Part shown: in pieces, positions 7,195 to 13,936 of the stretch | How the letters are laid out: every line of letters starts with the position of its first letter | Numbering within the stretch: the stretch's first letter is position 1 | DNA from: Candidatus Doudnabacteria bacterium RIFCSPHIGHO2_02_FULL_46_11 | Lineage (GTDB): Bacteria; Patescibacteriota; Doudnabacteria; UBA920; 2-02-FULL-46-11 | Length of the DNA stretch: 16,547 nt | Direction of reading: 5' to 3' | NCBI GenBank assembly: GCA_001779955.1 | Contig: MFES01000029.1 | Span: 14,723-31,269, forward strand | Position numbers and translations under genes: made by a program | The notes under the pieces: generated by a model | What the model saw: the letters and a program-made list of their open reading frames with translations, nothing else | What the model was told of the DNA's origin: nothing | The model's database searches: none

Positions 7195-8376
7195 TTATAT
7201 TCCAAAATTTATTTTCAACTTTTTAATTAATTTTTGACGATCTGACCTTGCCTTAATTGTATTATAACCCGGGCCGAACTTCTCATCCAGCGAAAAAATG
7301 CACCGGCCGTTAATAAGTGCCTGTTTATTAACAATTTTTAGCAGGCAATATGTGATAATAGCTGAATTTAACAAAGCTGTTCCCCCCAGTTGCGGCCATG
7401 AAACTATGGTTTTTCCTATTGAAAGCAAAGACTCTGCCATTCGTACGGGTATATTCTCTATTCCCACATATTTAGTGATTAATCTAGCGGTGGTAAGCTT
7501 ATCTGTATTAATAAGCTTTTTATAAGACAAACCTCCCATCCGGCCATGGAAAAAAACGGTGTTTGGCTTGAGATCATACCGTTCAATATCTACTACTACA
7601 CTATCCCCGTTATCGGCACCCATAACAACAGGAGTCCTATTTTTTTTAGCATTTTGCCTAATTAAATATTTCACTGCTAGATTATCTATCTCATCAACCA
7701 CTATATCCAAACCGGAAAAAAATTTGGCGATATTGCTTGCGGTTAGGCCGTCGTTAAAAATTTCTACCCGCGCAAAAGGATTAATCTCATAAATCTGTCT
7801 CGCGGTGATAATTGTTTTTGGCGCACCTAAATAATCGATCCCCGCCTTAATTCGATTGATGTTAGAGAGAGCTAATTTATCATGGTCGGCAATTTTAATA
7901 TGCTTACAGCCACCTTCCAATACTACCGTCAAAACCACACTGCTACCAATGCTTAATCCCGCCACCCCAAGTTTAGCGCGGTAAAAAGCTAATTGTTCTT
8001 TTTCGGTTATTAGTTCCCGATTACGAGCCGTGCGGACTGCAAAAAATTTTTTCTCTTCTAAAATATGAACCAAGTTTTTACTCCAAGGGAAATAGACCCA
8101 GCGCCCCTGCTGCCAGAGCGGCGCCTTTTTTATTTCCGTCATCAGATACTGCTTCCATTTTTCTGCAAAATCGGGCTTAAAAACTAAGGATGGATTTTTA
8201 ATCTCAAAATATTCCTTCAACTGCTCGCGGTAATCGTCCACTGCTAAATTAATATTTTTCTTCTTCAGCAATTTCGTGAATTGTATGTGATGCCGCTGAT
8301 TTCGCAAATTTAAAATTGCCGGCTTGACGTTTTTTTTTGGATCGCTGTGATTTTTTATGATACGTTCTAAATCCAT
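7195..8376 (-). CDS. E1/ThiF-like adenylyltransferase with a distinctive N-terminal extension (Rv1355c-like)
   Basis: The 393-residue product has a Rossmann-type E1 fold. It shows GVAGLSIGS (137-145, ATP loop), ADHDKLALSNINR (163-175; Asp164, Asp166, Asn174, Arg175), LGAPK (183-187, catalytic-type Lys187) and DEIDN (228-232). Such enzymes adenylate a carboxylate, classically the C-terminus of a ubiquitin-like sulfur carrier. The roughly 130 residues before the fold contain WVYFPWSKNLVHIL (93-106) and RTARNRELIT (115-124); I associate these with E1-nitroreductase fusions rather than ThiF or MoeB. There are no CxxC pairs for the MoeB-type zinc site and only three cysteines (157, 344, 359), none in a recognised E1 catalytic position. 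No ThiS/MoaD-like carrier is nearby, so a thiamine or molybdopterin role is unlikely. It starts 4 bases after the ligase stop without a visible Shine-Dalgarno sequence. I infer it acts with the following nitroreductase. Confidence 0.85.
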   Translation of the reverse strand: MDLERIIKNHSDPKKNVKPAILNLRNQRHHIQFTKLLKKKNINLAVDDYREQLKEYFEIKNPSLVFKPDFAEKWKQYLMTEIKKAPLWQQGRWVYFPWSKNLVHILEEKKFFAVRTARNRELITEKEQLAFYRAKLGVAGLSIGSSVVLTVVLEGGCKHIKIADHDKLALSNINRIKAGIDYLGAPKTIITARQIYEINPFARVEIFNDGLTASNIAKFFSGLDIVVDEIDNLAVKYLIRQNAKKNRTPVVMGADNGDSVVVDIERYDLKPNTVFFHGRMGGLSYKKLINTDKLTTARLITKYVGIENIPVRMAESLLSIGKTIVSWPQLGGTALLNSAIITYCLLKIVNKQALINGRCIFSLDEKFGPGYNTIKARSDRQKLIKKLKINFGI

Positions 8377-8380
8377 ATTT

Positions 8381-9889
8381 CTATATAATATATCTTGGCT
8401 TCAGGCCTGGTTTAAAATATTTTTCATGCTGGCAGGGCCAAAGCTTAATTCTGGGGGTGAGATCCTTGTCAAGGTGATCGCACAAAAATAAGTATTCAAA
8501 ATTAGTCCGGCGTAACTGATTAATAATATTGCTTTGTATTTTTTTGGCCAAGGAAGAATTGCCTTTTACCCCCCGCCGTAACTCTATATTAATTTCTAAA
8601 AATTCGTCCATGTTCTTAAGATAGGCCTTGCGCATGTTAAATTTGCCTGTTAGCTTTGCCAGCAGCGGGGAACTGTGAAGGCCGGCCTTAATATGCTCCG
8701 GATAGATATTGGCCGCATAAAAAATGACGGTCTGATCGCTCCTGCCCCATAGGTTTAAAAAAGGTAATTGCCAAATTGGCGCAACCTTAGCCTGCCTAGA
8801 CCATGCCGTAACATTAGCATCTAAGATATCGGATACCCGACGGTACGATAAAAGTTTGCCTTGGTCATGAAGATTAAATCTAATCAATGGTAAGCCGCTA
8901 TCAGCGGTAAAAATAAATTCATTATTGACTTCTTCGATATAATTAAGGGCCGGATTATATTGAAAAATATAGGAAGGAAATTTTTGATCGTTCGCAGATA
9001 AGCGGCCCTCGAGATACTGTTTATATAATATGGCCATTGGTGTTTCCTGGGCCATCAAAAGAAACTCCGAAGACCCGTAGGTACTGATGATACTTGTTAA
9101 ATCACTTTTTTTACCAATGACGCTATTTAAATAAGAACGCCATTTTTCGTTAAACCCTTCGCTACAAAACATCATTCTTAGCCACAGGCTAGACCATTTT
9201 AAGCCCTGGCTCTTACCGGTCTCCAAAACATCTTTGATAAAAAATGGATGACCGACCATGATAATCTGCTCAAAACCAGAAGCCAAAGTTTTAATGAGCC
9301 GTAGAAATTCATCTTTGTTATTGCCCACACTAACTACTGTAAGATTGTAATTTTTTTGCGATATTAGCCAGGTCGGAAGCAAAGTCGCAATGCCGGACAC
9401 ATAAACACCCATCGGGAAACCGATCAAACAAAGAGTTTTATATTTGTCTATCTTAAAAAAATTTCTATAAATAAGTTCGTGAATTAACACGGCTCTTAAT
9501 TCCTGGGTGTCTCCGCGCGGCCAATAATTGGCATCACCGGTGGTGCCAGAACTAGCGGCAATTATTGACGCTTCAGTAACTTTGCCGTCCCAACACCTCT
9601 CATTTAAGGCGTAGGCCTGAATATAATTTTTTTTATCGGTAACAGGAAGTTTAATCAGATCATCAGCTTTTTTTACGCTATCGGCCTTAATGTTATTTTT
9701 TTTTAAAAAATCTTTGTAAGCCGGCACTCGAGCAGCCATTTGCTTAAATAAATGCCAAGACTTCTTCTTACCTAAATTCTGCCAGAAAATCTCGTCTTTC
9801 GATTGTAGTTGTTTTTCTATTTTAGCAATGTCAAAACTCGAAAAAATATTTGTTGGTTTTTTTTGATAAGATGCTAAATTCTCTATCAT
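8381..9889 (-). CDS. PaaK-like AMP-forming carboxylate ligase
   Basis: The 502-residue product is an ANL-superfamily adenylating enzyme closest to phenylacetate-CoA ligase (PaaK)/CapK-type proteins. The phosphate-binding loop SSGTTGDANYWPRG starts at 113, YGSSE is at 271-275 (family YGLSE), RFNLHD at 337-342 (family RYRTRD, Asp342 contacting ribose) and GRSD at 382-385 before the hinge. A C-terminal lobe follows to about 490. It should convert a carboxylic acid to an acyl-adenylate, then pass it to CoA, an amine or a carrier thiol. The acceptor is unknown, and LuxE-type acyl transfer to a protein is another option. Its ATG overlaps the lyase stop by 4 bases (ATGA), so it is probably translated together with an enzyme able to make an aryl-acrylic or beta-amino acid. 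No signal peptide. The ligase fold is secure; the substrate is not. Confidence 0.85.
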   Translation of the reverse strand: MIENLASYQKKPTNIFSSFDIAKIEKQLQSKDEIFWQNLGKKKSWHLFKQMAARVPAYKDFLKKNNIKADSVKKADDLIKLPVTDKKNYIQAYALNERCWDGKVTEASIIAASSGTTGDANYWPRGDTQELRAVLIHELIYRNFFKIDKYKTLCLIGFPMGVYVSGIATLLPTWLISQKNYNLTVVSVGNNKDEFLRLIKTLASGFEQIIMVGHPFFIKDVLETGKSQGLKWSSLWLRMMFCSEGFNEKWRSYLNSVIGKKSDLTSIISTYGSSEFLLMAQETPMAILYKQYLEGRLSANDQKFPSYIFQYNPALNYIEEVNNEFIFTADSGLPLIRFNLHDQGKLLSYRRVSDILDANVTAWSRQAKVAPIWQLPFLNLWGRSDQTVIFYAANIYPEHIKAGLHSSPLLAKLTGKFNMRKAYLKNMDEFLEINIELRRGVKGNSSLAKKIQSNIINQLRRTNFEYLFLCDHLDKDLTPRIKLWPCQHEKYFKPGLKPRYII

Positions 9890-11439
9890 ACACGATACTC
9901 TTTGATTGTTTGTAAAACTTTTGACAACTCATCACTCAAAATACGATCCTCATAAATTGGAGGAAATGATTTTCGAATGGCTTGATACAATCTTTTGGAT
10001 TCGCGAGAAAGTTTTGATTCTATTTGTAAAAGATCAATAGCCTGCGCCAAACACAACAGTTCTATGGTCACCACAATATAGGCATTCTCCAAAACTTTCG
10101 CAGCCAACAGAGCCGAATCCGTACCCATGCTGACGATATCCTGATTATCCCCATTGGTAGGAATCGAATGCACGTATTGCGGATAAGCCAAGGTTTGGCT
10201 CTGGGCTGTAGTAGAGGTGGCAACAAATTGCAGACCCTGTAGGGCTAAAGTTAAACCTGGTTTCTTAAGGTTTAAAAACGGCGGATAGGTTTTGTTGACA
10301 TTAGGATTAAGAAAAAAATTGATTCGCCTCTCTGCCAGCATAGTTAATTTAACCATGTTCATTTTTAATTTATCCATCTCGGCAGAAATGTAATCTCCAT
10401 GAAAATTTCCGCCGTGCAAAATATGTCTGGTGCTTAAATCAACAATTGGATTATCGGTTACTGAATTCATCTCAACTTCAATAACCCTGTGCGTTCTTTT
10501 TGCCGTTTCATAGATTGGCCCAAGAATCTGTGCAATACAACGAAAAGAATAAACTTCTTGAACAGTTTCGGGTATAACGTACACATCCGTTTCTTCCTTG
10601 AAATTATCGTGAAGTTGTTCTCGCTTTCGTAAAAGTTTTGATGACTGTAAAATGCGGCGCAATTCTCTAGCTATATATTGCTGCCCGGGGTGGGGCCGGA
10701 GACTATGAAGCTTGTCGGAAATGCTATCGTCGTAGGCGCGGGCCAATTCTAAAGCAATAGCGCCACTGCGGACCGACAAGGCCAAGAGATGATCTGCCTG
10801 AAGCGAAACAAACGCTCCTACGCCAGTCATTACGGCCGTCCCATTAATTAAAGACAACCCCTCTTTTAATTTTAATTTATACGGTTTTAATTTAGCTTGC
10901 TTTAAGGCGACTTCGGCATTCATAGTCTTACCTTTGAAAGTTACCAATCCTTTACCCAAAAGGACCAGGGCAATATGCGCCAACTGAACTAAATCTCCGC
11001 TGGTACCCACTGCGCCATGCTCCGGCACAACAGGAATAATACGCGCGTTAATAATATTTTTTAGAGATTCTAGTAGTTGGGGGGATGTGCCGCTATACCC
11101 TCTGCTTAAAGTATTTAAGCGAACCAGCATGGCCGCCAAAACAAAATCAGGATTAATCGGCTCCCCCATGCCGACGGCATGGCTATAAATCAAATTTTTC
11201 TGCAATTCTACCAGCTGGCCCGCGTTCAAAATATAAGAAGCCATGGGACCAAAACCAGTATTAACGCCATAAATTATGTGTTTTTTGGCATGTTCAGCCA
11301 CAAAAGCCGATGATTTGCCTACACGCGTTAGCGCTTGCCGCGAAATTGCTGCAACCAACCCTGGATCGCGCACAAAAAGTTCAATATCCTGGATGCTCAA
11401 ATTCTCTCCATCCAAAACTAACACGTTATTTTTTGCCAT
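9886..11439 (-). CDS. MIO-type aromatic amino acid ammonia-lyase or 2,3-aminomutase (HAL/PAL/TAL family)
   Basis: The 517-residue product belongs to the family whose MIO cofactor forms autocatalytically from an internal tripeptide. Landmarks: YGVNTGFG with catalytic Tyr57, SHAVG (86-90), GAVGTSGDLVQLAH with the MIO site at Thr146-Ser147-Gly148, Asn199 in LING, QEVYSFRC with Tyr297 and Arg300, TDNPIV (328-333), GGNFHG (343-348) and NQDIVSMG (432-439). Histidine lyases normally have QED at the last site, whereas aromatic lyases and aminomutases have NQD, so I favour Phe or Tyr as substrate. However, Ser86-His87 is the pair seen in histidine lyases. The usual MIO tripeptide is Ala-Ser-Gly; here it is Thr-Ser-Gly. 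No hutU, hutI or hutG is present, arguing against histidine catabolism. It starts 27 bases after hisS and its stop overlaps the ligase ATG. Lyase versus aminomutase activity cannot be decided by eye. Confidence 0.9.
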   Translation of the reverse strand: MAKNNVLVLDGENLSIQDIELFVRDPGLVAAISRQALTRVGKSSAFVAEHAKKHIIYGVNTGFGPMASYILNAGQLVELQKNLIYSHAVGMGEPINPDFVLAAMLVRLNTLSRGYSGTSPQLLESLKNIINARIIPVVPEHGAVGTSGDLVQLAHIALVLLGKGLVTFKGKTMNAEVALKQAKLKPYKLKLKEGLSLINGTAVMTGVGAFVSLQADHLLALSVRSGAIALELARAYDDSISDKLHSLRPHPGQQYIARELRRILQSSKLLRKREQLHDNFKEETDVYVIPETVQEVYSFRCIAQILGPIYETAKRTHRVIEVEMNSVTDNPIVDLSTRHILHGGNFHGDYISAEMDKLKMNMVKLTMLAERRINFFLNPNVNKTYPPFLNLKKPGLTLALQGLQFVATSTTAQSQTLAYPQYVHSIPTNGDNQDIVSMGTDSALLAAKVLENAYIVVTIELLCLAQAIDLLQIESKLSRESKRLYQAIRKSFPPIYEDRILSDELSKVLQTIKEYRV

Positions 11440-11466
11440 CTATGTTGTAAGGTATTTTTGTTAGAA

Positions 11467-12708
11467 TCAAGACTTTTTTAAAATATTAACTGCCTCGGGA
11501 AGCTTAATGGTCTCCTGTTCTCTTTTTTTCAAATCACGAACTGTTACTCCATTTTTTTTCATCTCTTCATCACCTATCAGAACAGCATACGGAATATTTA
11601 AAGCTTCCGCGTATTTGAACTGTTTATCCAAATCCTTTTGATCGTAAAAATATTCGCTGGCAATCCCGGCAGTGCGAAGCTGGTTTAAGATTTCTAAACT
11701 TTTCTCCACAAATTCCGATCCTAAATTCATAACCAAAACTTTGGTCGCAGGTATTGGTAATTTTGTTCCCTGCTGAAGCATCAAACCTAAAAGCCTGTCC
11801 ACGCCTACCGACATTCCAACAGCCGAGACTTGTTTGTTAGAAAATTTTTCTACTAAGCTATCATACCGGCCCCCCCCGCCCAATGATCCGAAATCACTGT
11901 GCGAAACTGAAGCCTCAAAAACCATACCGGAATAATAGTCTAACCCGCGCACGATTTTTTTATCAAACACGTAAACATCGTTGGGAACTCCCAAACCATC
12001 TAAATATTTTTTCAATTCATCAAGCTCTGAAAAATCAGAATCTTCTTGCAAAAACTTTTTTACTCCCTTAAATTGCTCTTCATTCAAAACTTCCTCCAAC
12101 AATCGGTCGGCCTCCTCTTGGCCGATCTTGTCAAACTTATCAATAATACGAATCGCACCAGCAGTCTGTTCGGTGCCTAACTTTAATTCCTGAGCAAGTT
12201 TGTCAAAAACTTTTCTACTGTTAATGCGGATTTTAAAATTCTCAACGCCAAGTCGTTTAAAAATCTCATAATACAAAGCCACGCATTCGGCATCAGCCGA
12301 AAGCGATTCTACACCAACAATATCAGCATCAGCCTGGGTGAATTCGCGAAATCTGCCTTTTTGGGGATTTTCTGCACGCCAAACTGCGGCAATTTGATAG
12401 CGTCTAAAAGGAAATTTAATTTCATTTTGATACTGGGAAACCAAGCGAGCCAACGGCACCGTTAAGTCATAACGCAAGCCCACATCTCGGTCGCCACGAT
12501 CCTTAAAGTTGTAGATTAGCTTTTCATCCTCACCGTATTTTTGGGTAAGGGTTTCCAGATACTCCAAGGCTGGAGTTGAGGTTGGTAAAAACCCATACAA
12601 CTCAAAAACCTCGCGGCAGGTATCAATAATTTTTAGCCGCAGTCGTTCTTCCTCCGGTAAATAATCTTTAAACCCCTTTAATGTACGGGGCTCTACTCGG
12701 TCAGTCAT
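11467..12708 (-). CDS. hisS: Histidyl-tRNA synthetase
   Basis: This 413-residue class II synthetase charges tRNA-His in the cytoplasm; length is normal (about 420). Visible motifs include LRYDLTVPLAR (78-88), the motif 2 region RRYQIAAVWRAENPQKG with GRFREFTQ (102-125), the histidine-specific RGLDYYSG (254-261), GSLGGGGRYD (274-283) and motif 3 GMSVGVDRL (298-306). The C-terminal anticodon-binding domain starts at about 322. The start is the ATG at 12706-12708; a strong promoter places the transcription start at or next to this codon. The next gene (MIO lyase) follows after 27 bases with no visible terminator or convincing promoter, so hisS is probably the first gene of a long transcript. The tandem arrangement with a HAL-family enzyme is noted, but no functional link is shown. 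Confidence 0.97.
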   Translation of the reverse strand: MTDRVEPRTLKGFKDYLPEEERLRLKIIDTCREVFELYGFLPTSTPALEYLETLTQKYGEDEKLIYNFKDRGDRDVGLRYDLTVPLARLVSQYQNEIKFPFRRYQIAAVWRAENPQKGRFREFTQADADIVGVESLSADAECVALYYEIFKRLGVENFKIRINSRKVFDKLAQELKLGTEQTAGAIRIIDKFDKIGQEEADRLLEEVLNEEQFKGVKKFLQEDSDFSELDELKKYLDGLGVPNDVYVFDKKIVRGLDYYSGMVFEASVSHSDFGSLGGGGRYDSLVEKFSNKQVSAVGMSVGVDRLLGLMLQQGTKLPIPATKVLVMNLGSEFVEKSLEILNQLRTAGIASEYFYDQKDLDKQFKYAEALNIPYAVLIGDEEMKKNGVTVRDLKKREQETIKLPEAVNILKKS

Positions 12709-12714
12709 TAAATT

Positions 12715-12743
12715 ATTATACCATTTTTGTTTTATTTTCCCAA
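12715..12743 (-). promoter_or_regulatory. hisS promoter (leaderless, extended -10)
   Basis: On the minus strand TTGGGA (12738-12743) is followed after exactly 17 bases by TATAAT (12715-12720), with TGG immediately before it giving the extended -10 TGn. TATAAT ends 6 bases before the ATG at 12708, so the predicted transcript starts on or next to the start codon. It lies in the gap between the corrinoid adenosyltransferase gene and hisS. This is the strongest promoter-like sequence I see in the window. Confidence 0.8.
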
Positions 12744-12755
12744 ATTTTTGTAGTC

Positions 12756-13313
12756 CTAGTAGTCAACCCCCTTTTGTGCCAAAATTCCTTTATAAAAAGG
12801 GTGCTTTATCATTTTCATTTCCGTTATTAAATCGGCTTTGATCTTTAATTTTGCCGGCAAATAGTGGCCGGTGATTACCAAGTGAACATCTTTCGGCTTT
12901 GCTGAAATTATTTTTTCAACATCAGAAAGTTTTATCAGTTTTGACTCATAGGCCGAAAGCAATTCATCTAAAATAACTACATCAAATTTTTTAAACATTT
13001 GTCGAGCTTGTTTAAGCCCTAGGGCGGCCGCTTTTTTGTGCACAGACAATGGTTTTTTATCACCAAGTATTTTTACAAACCCACGGCCGGCCGTAACGAA
13101 TTCAAACCGCCCGAGCATTTTATTTTTAGGAACTTTCATTTCTTGGAAAACTTGGGCAAAATCTTTTTCGCCAGTCGGCCACTCACCTTTTACAAACTGC
13201 AAAACTCCGACATCAAGGCCCGTACCAACCGCTCGCAAACCCAGACCCATGGCCGCCGTGGTTTTGCCTTTTCCCTCGCCTATATAAATTATTGTTAAGC
13301 CTTTGTTAGCCAT
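12756..13313 (-). CDS. cobO: Corrinoid (cob(I)alamin) adenosyltransferase, CobO/BtuR family
   Basis: The 185-residue product transfers the 5'-deoxyadenosyl group of ATP to cob(I)alamin, giving adenosylcobalamin. Family signatures run the whole length: P-loop GEGKGKTTA at 12-20, LQFVKGEWPTGEK (about 38-50), the Walker B-like VVILDELLSAYE, then HLVITGH, ADLITEM and a KHPFYKGI...AQKGVDY ending typical of the CobO/BtuR type. Length is close to the usual 190-200. Its ATG overlaps the Nudix stop by 8 bases (ATGGCTAA), so the two are probably co-translated. The neighbouring ribonucleotide reductase is the B12-dependent kind and is the obvious user of the product. No de novo corrin genes are present here, which fits salvage of an external corrinoid, though the window is too small to prove it. 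Confidence 0.95.
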   Translation of the reverse strand: MANKGLTIIYIGEGKGKTTAAMGLGLRAVGTGLDVGVLQFVKGEWPTGEKDFAQVFQEMKVPKNKMLGRFEFVTAGRGFVKILGDKKPLSVHKKAAALGLKQARQMFKKFDVVILDELLSAYESKLIKLSDVEKIISAKPKDVHLVITGHYLPAKLKIKADLITEMKMIKHPFYKGILAQKGVDY

Positions 13314-13866
13314 TTTCTTTAGCTAACTTTTGCACGGTTCGTAAAATAGAAGACCAGGGTTCTTGAAAGAAAACAGGAATAAACTGCTCCTGAATTGATT
13401 TGTTTCCATTAAAGACCTCATCTACGCTCCAGGCCTCAAACTTAAATCCTTCTTCGGGTTTTAAATCTTCTAGCTTGCCTTCATACCCATAAGCGTACTC
13501 TTCGCAAAAAGTGTCATTTATTACGTTACGCGAAGGCTCTGTCGCTTCATACTTAACTTTTCCGAGAAAAATCAAATCCTCGGGCTTAGCTTTGATACCC
13601 GCCTCTTCCTCCAATTCCATTAAGGCGGCGTCAATGTAACTCATACCAGAAGGTAGGTGTCCGCCTGCGCTTGCATCAAGATAACCTGGATTAGAGTGGG
13701 TGGTTTTAGACCTTCTCTGAAAAATTATCTGCCCTTGGCGATTAAACAACCAGACATGCGTATGCCGGTGTTTTAAACCATCACGATGAGCAATGTCTCT
13801 GTCTACCTGACCAATGACCTTATCGTTTTCATCAACGATATCGATTATTTCCTTGCTTGTGTCCAT
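13306..13866 (-). CDS. Nudix hydrolase, IPP-isomerase-like/YfcD type
   Basis: The 186-residue product has the layout of YfcD/Idi-like Nudix proteins: an N-terminal strand pair (EIIDIVDENDKVIGQVDR), RHTHVWLFNRQGQIIFQRRS (34-53), PGYLDASAGGH (60-70) and the Nudix box from Gly69 to Ile91. The core metal-binding glutamates Glu84, Glu87 and Glu88 are present, but the first conserved Glu of the box is Met75 and the conserved Arg is Met83. The box is therefore degenerate at two positions, and the pyrophosphohydrolase activity usually predicted may be altered. Idi itself needs other residues I cannot confirm. The start is ATG 13864-13866, set by a -10 box 6 bases upstream. It overlaps cobO by 8 bases. 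The substrate is unknown. Confidence 0.88.
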   Translation of the reverse strand: MDTSKEIIDIVDENDKVIGQVDRDIAHRDGLKHRHTHVWLFNRQGQIIFQRRSKTTHSNPGYLDASAGGHLPSGMSYIDAALMELEEEAGIKAKPEDLIFLGKVKYEATEPSRNVINDTFCEEYAYGYEGKLEDLKPEEGFKFEAWSVDEVFNGNKSIQEQFIPVFFQEPWSSILRTVQKLAKENG

Positions 13867-13872
13867 AAATAA

Positions 13873-13881
13873 AGGATAGCA
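13873..13881 (-). promoter_or_regulatory. Extended -10 promoter for the Nudix-cobO pair (leaderless)
   Basis: On the minus strand this reads TGCTATCCT: TGn followed by TATCCT, 4 of 6 bases matching TATAAT. Six bases separate it from the ATG at 13866, the same spacing as for hisS and the cyclophilin gene. No good -35 is visible; that position falls inside the hairpin ending the upstream reductase gene (13887-13914). Confidence 0.5.
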
Positions 13882-13886
13882 AATTT

Positions 13887-13914
13887 ATTAAGCCGCCCGA
13901 AAGAGCGGCTTAAT
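13887..13914 (-). terminator. Hairpin terminator of the ribonucleotide reductase gene
   Basis: ATTAAGCCGC (13887-13896) and GCGGCTTAAT (13905-13914) form a perfect 10-bp stem. Inside it a further C-G and a wobble pair can form on the minus strand, leaving a TTTC loop. It sits 22 bases after the reductase stop (TAA 13937-13939). The sequence after the stem is AT-rich (AAATTTGC) rather than a clean U-run. The same DNA occupies the -35 region of the Nudix promoter. Confidence 0.65.
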
Positions 13915-13936
13915 AGCTACGTTATTTCGAAAGGTA

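Noticed and set aside
7195..8376. MoeB or ThiF for molybdopterin or thiamine synthesis
   Set aside because: No MoaD/ThiS-like carrier or thi/moa genes in the window, no zinc CxxC pairs, and an N-terminal extension not found in those proteins.
6130..8376. A thiazole/oxazole-modified peptide (TOMM) cluster, because an E1-like protein and a flavin dehydrogenase occur together
   Set aside because: There is no YcaO cyclodehydratase, no short precursor peptide reading frame, and the E1 protein keeps intact ATP-binding residues instead of resembling a degenerate TOMM partner.
9886..11439. Histidine ammonia-lyase of the Hut degradation pathway
   Set aside because: No hutU, hutI or hutG nearby, and the NQDIVSMG segment replaces the QED form typical of histidine lyases. 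The Ser-His pair keeps histidine as an outside possibility.
6130..11439. Recent horizontal transfer of the cassette judged by base composition
   Set aside because: Hand counts of 60-base rows gave 19 G+C at 9601 and 23 at 8281 versus 44 at 3001 and 34 at 15301, but hisS also has only 14 at 12001. Composition varies too much along the window to support the claim.
11440..11466. A separate promoter for the MIO-lyase cassette
   Set aside because: TTGATT occurs, but the best -10 candidates (CTTACA, TACCTT) match poorly and at wrong spacing, unlike the clear boxes before hisS and the cyclophilin gene.
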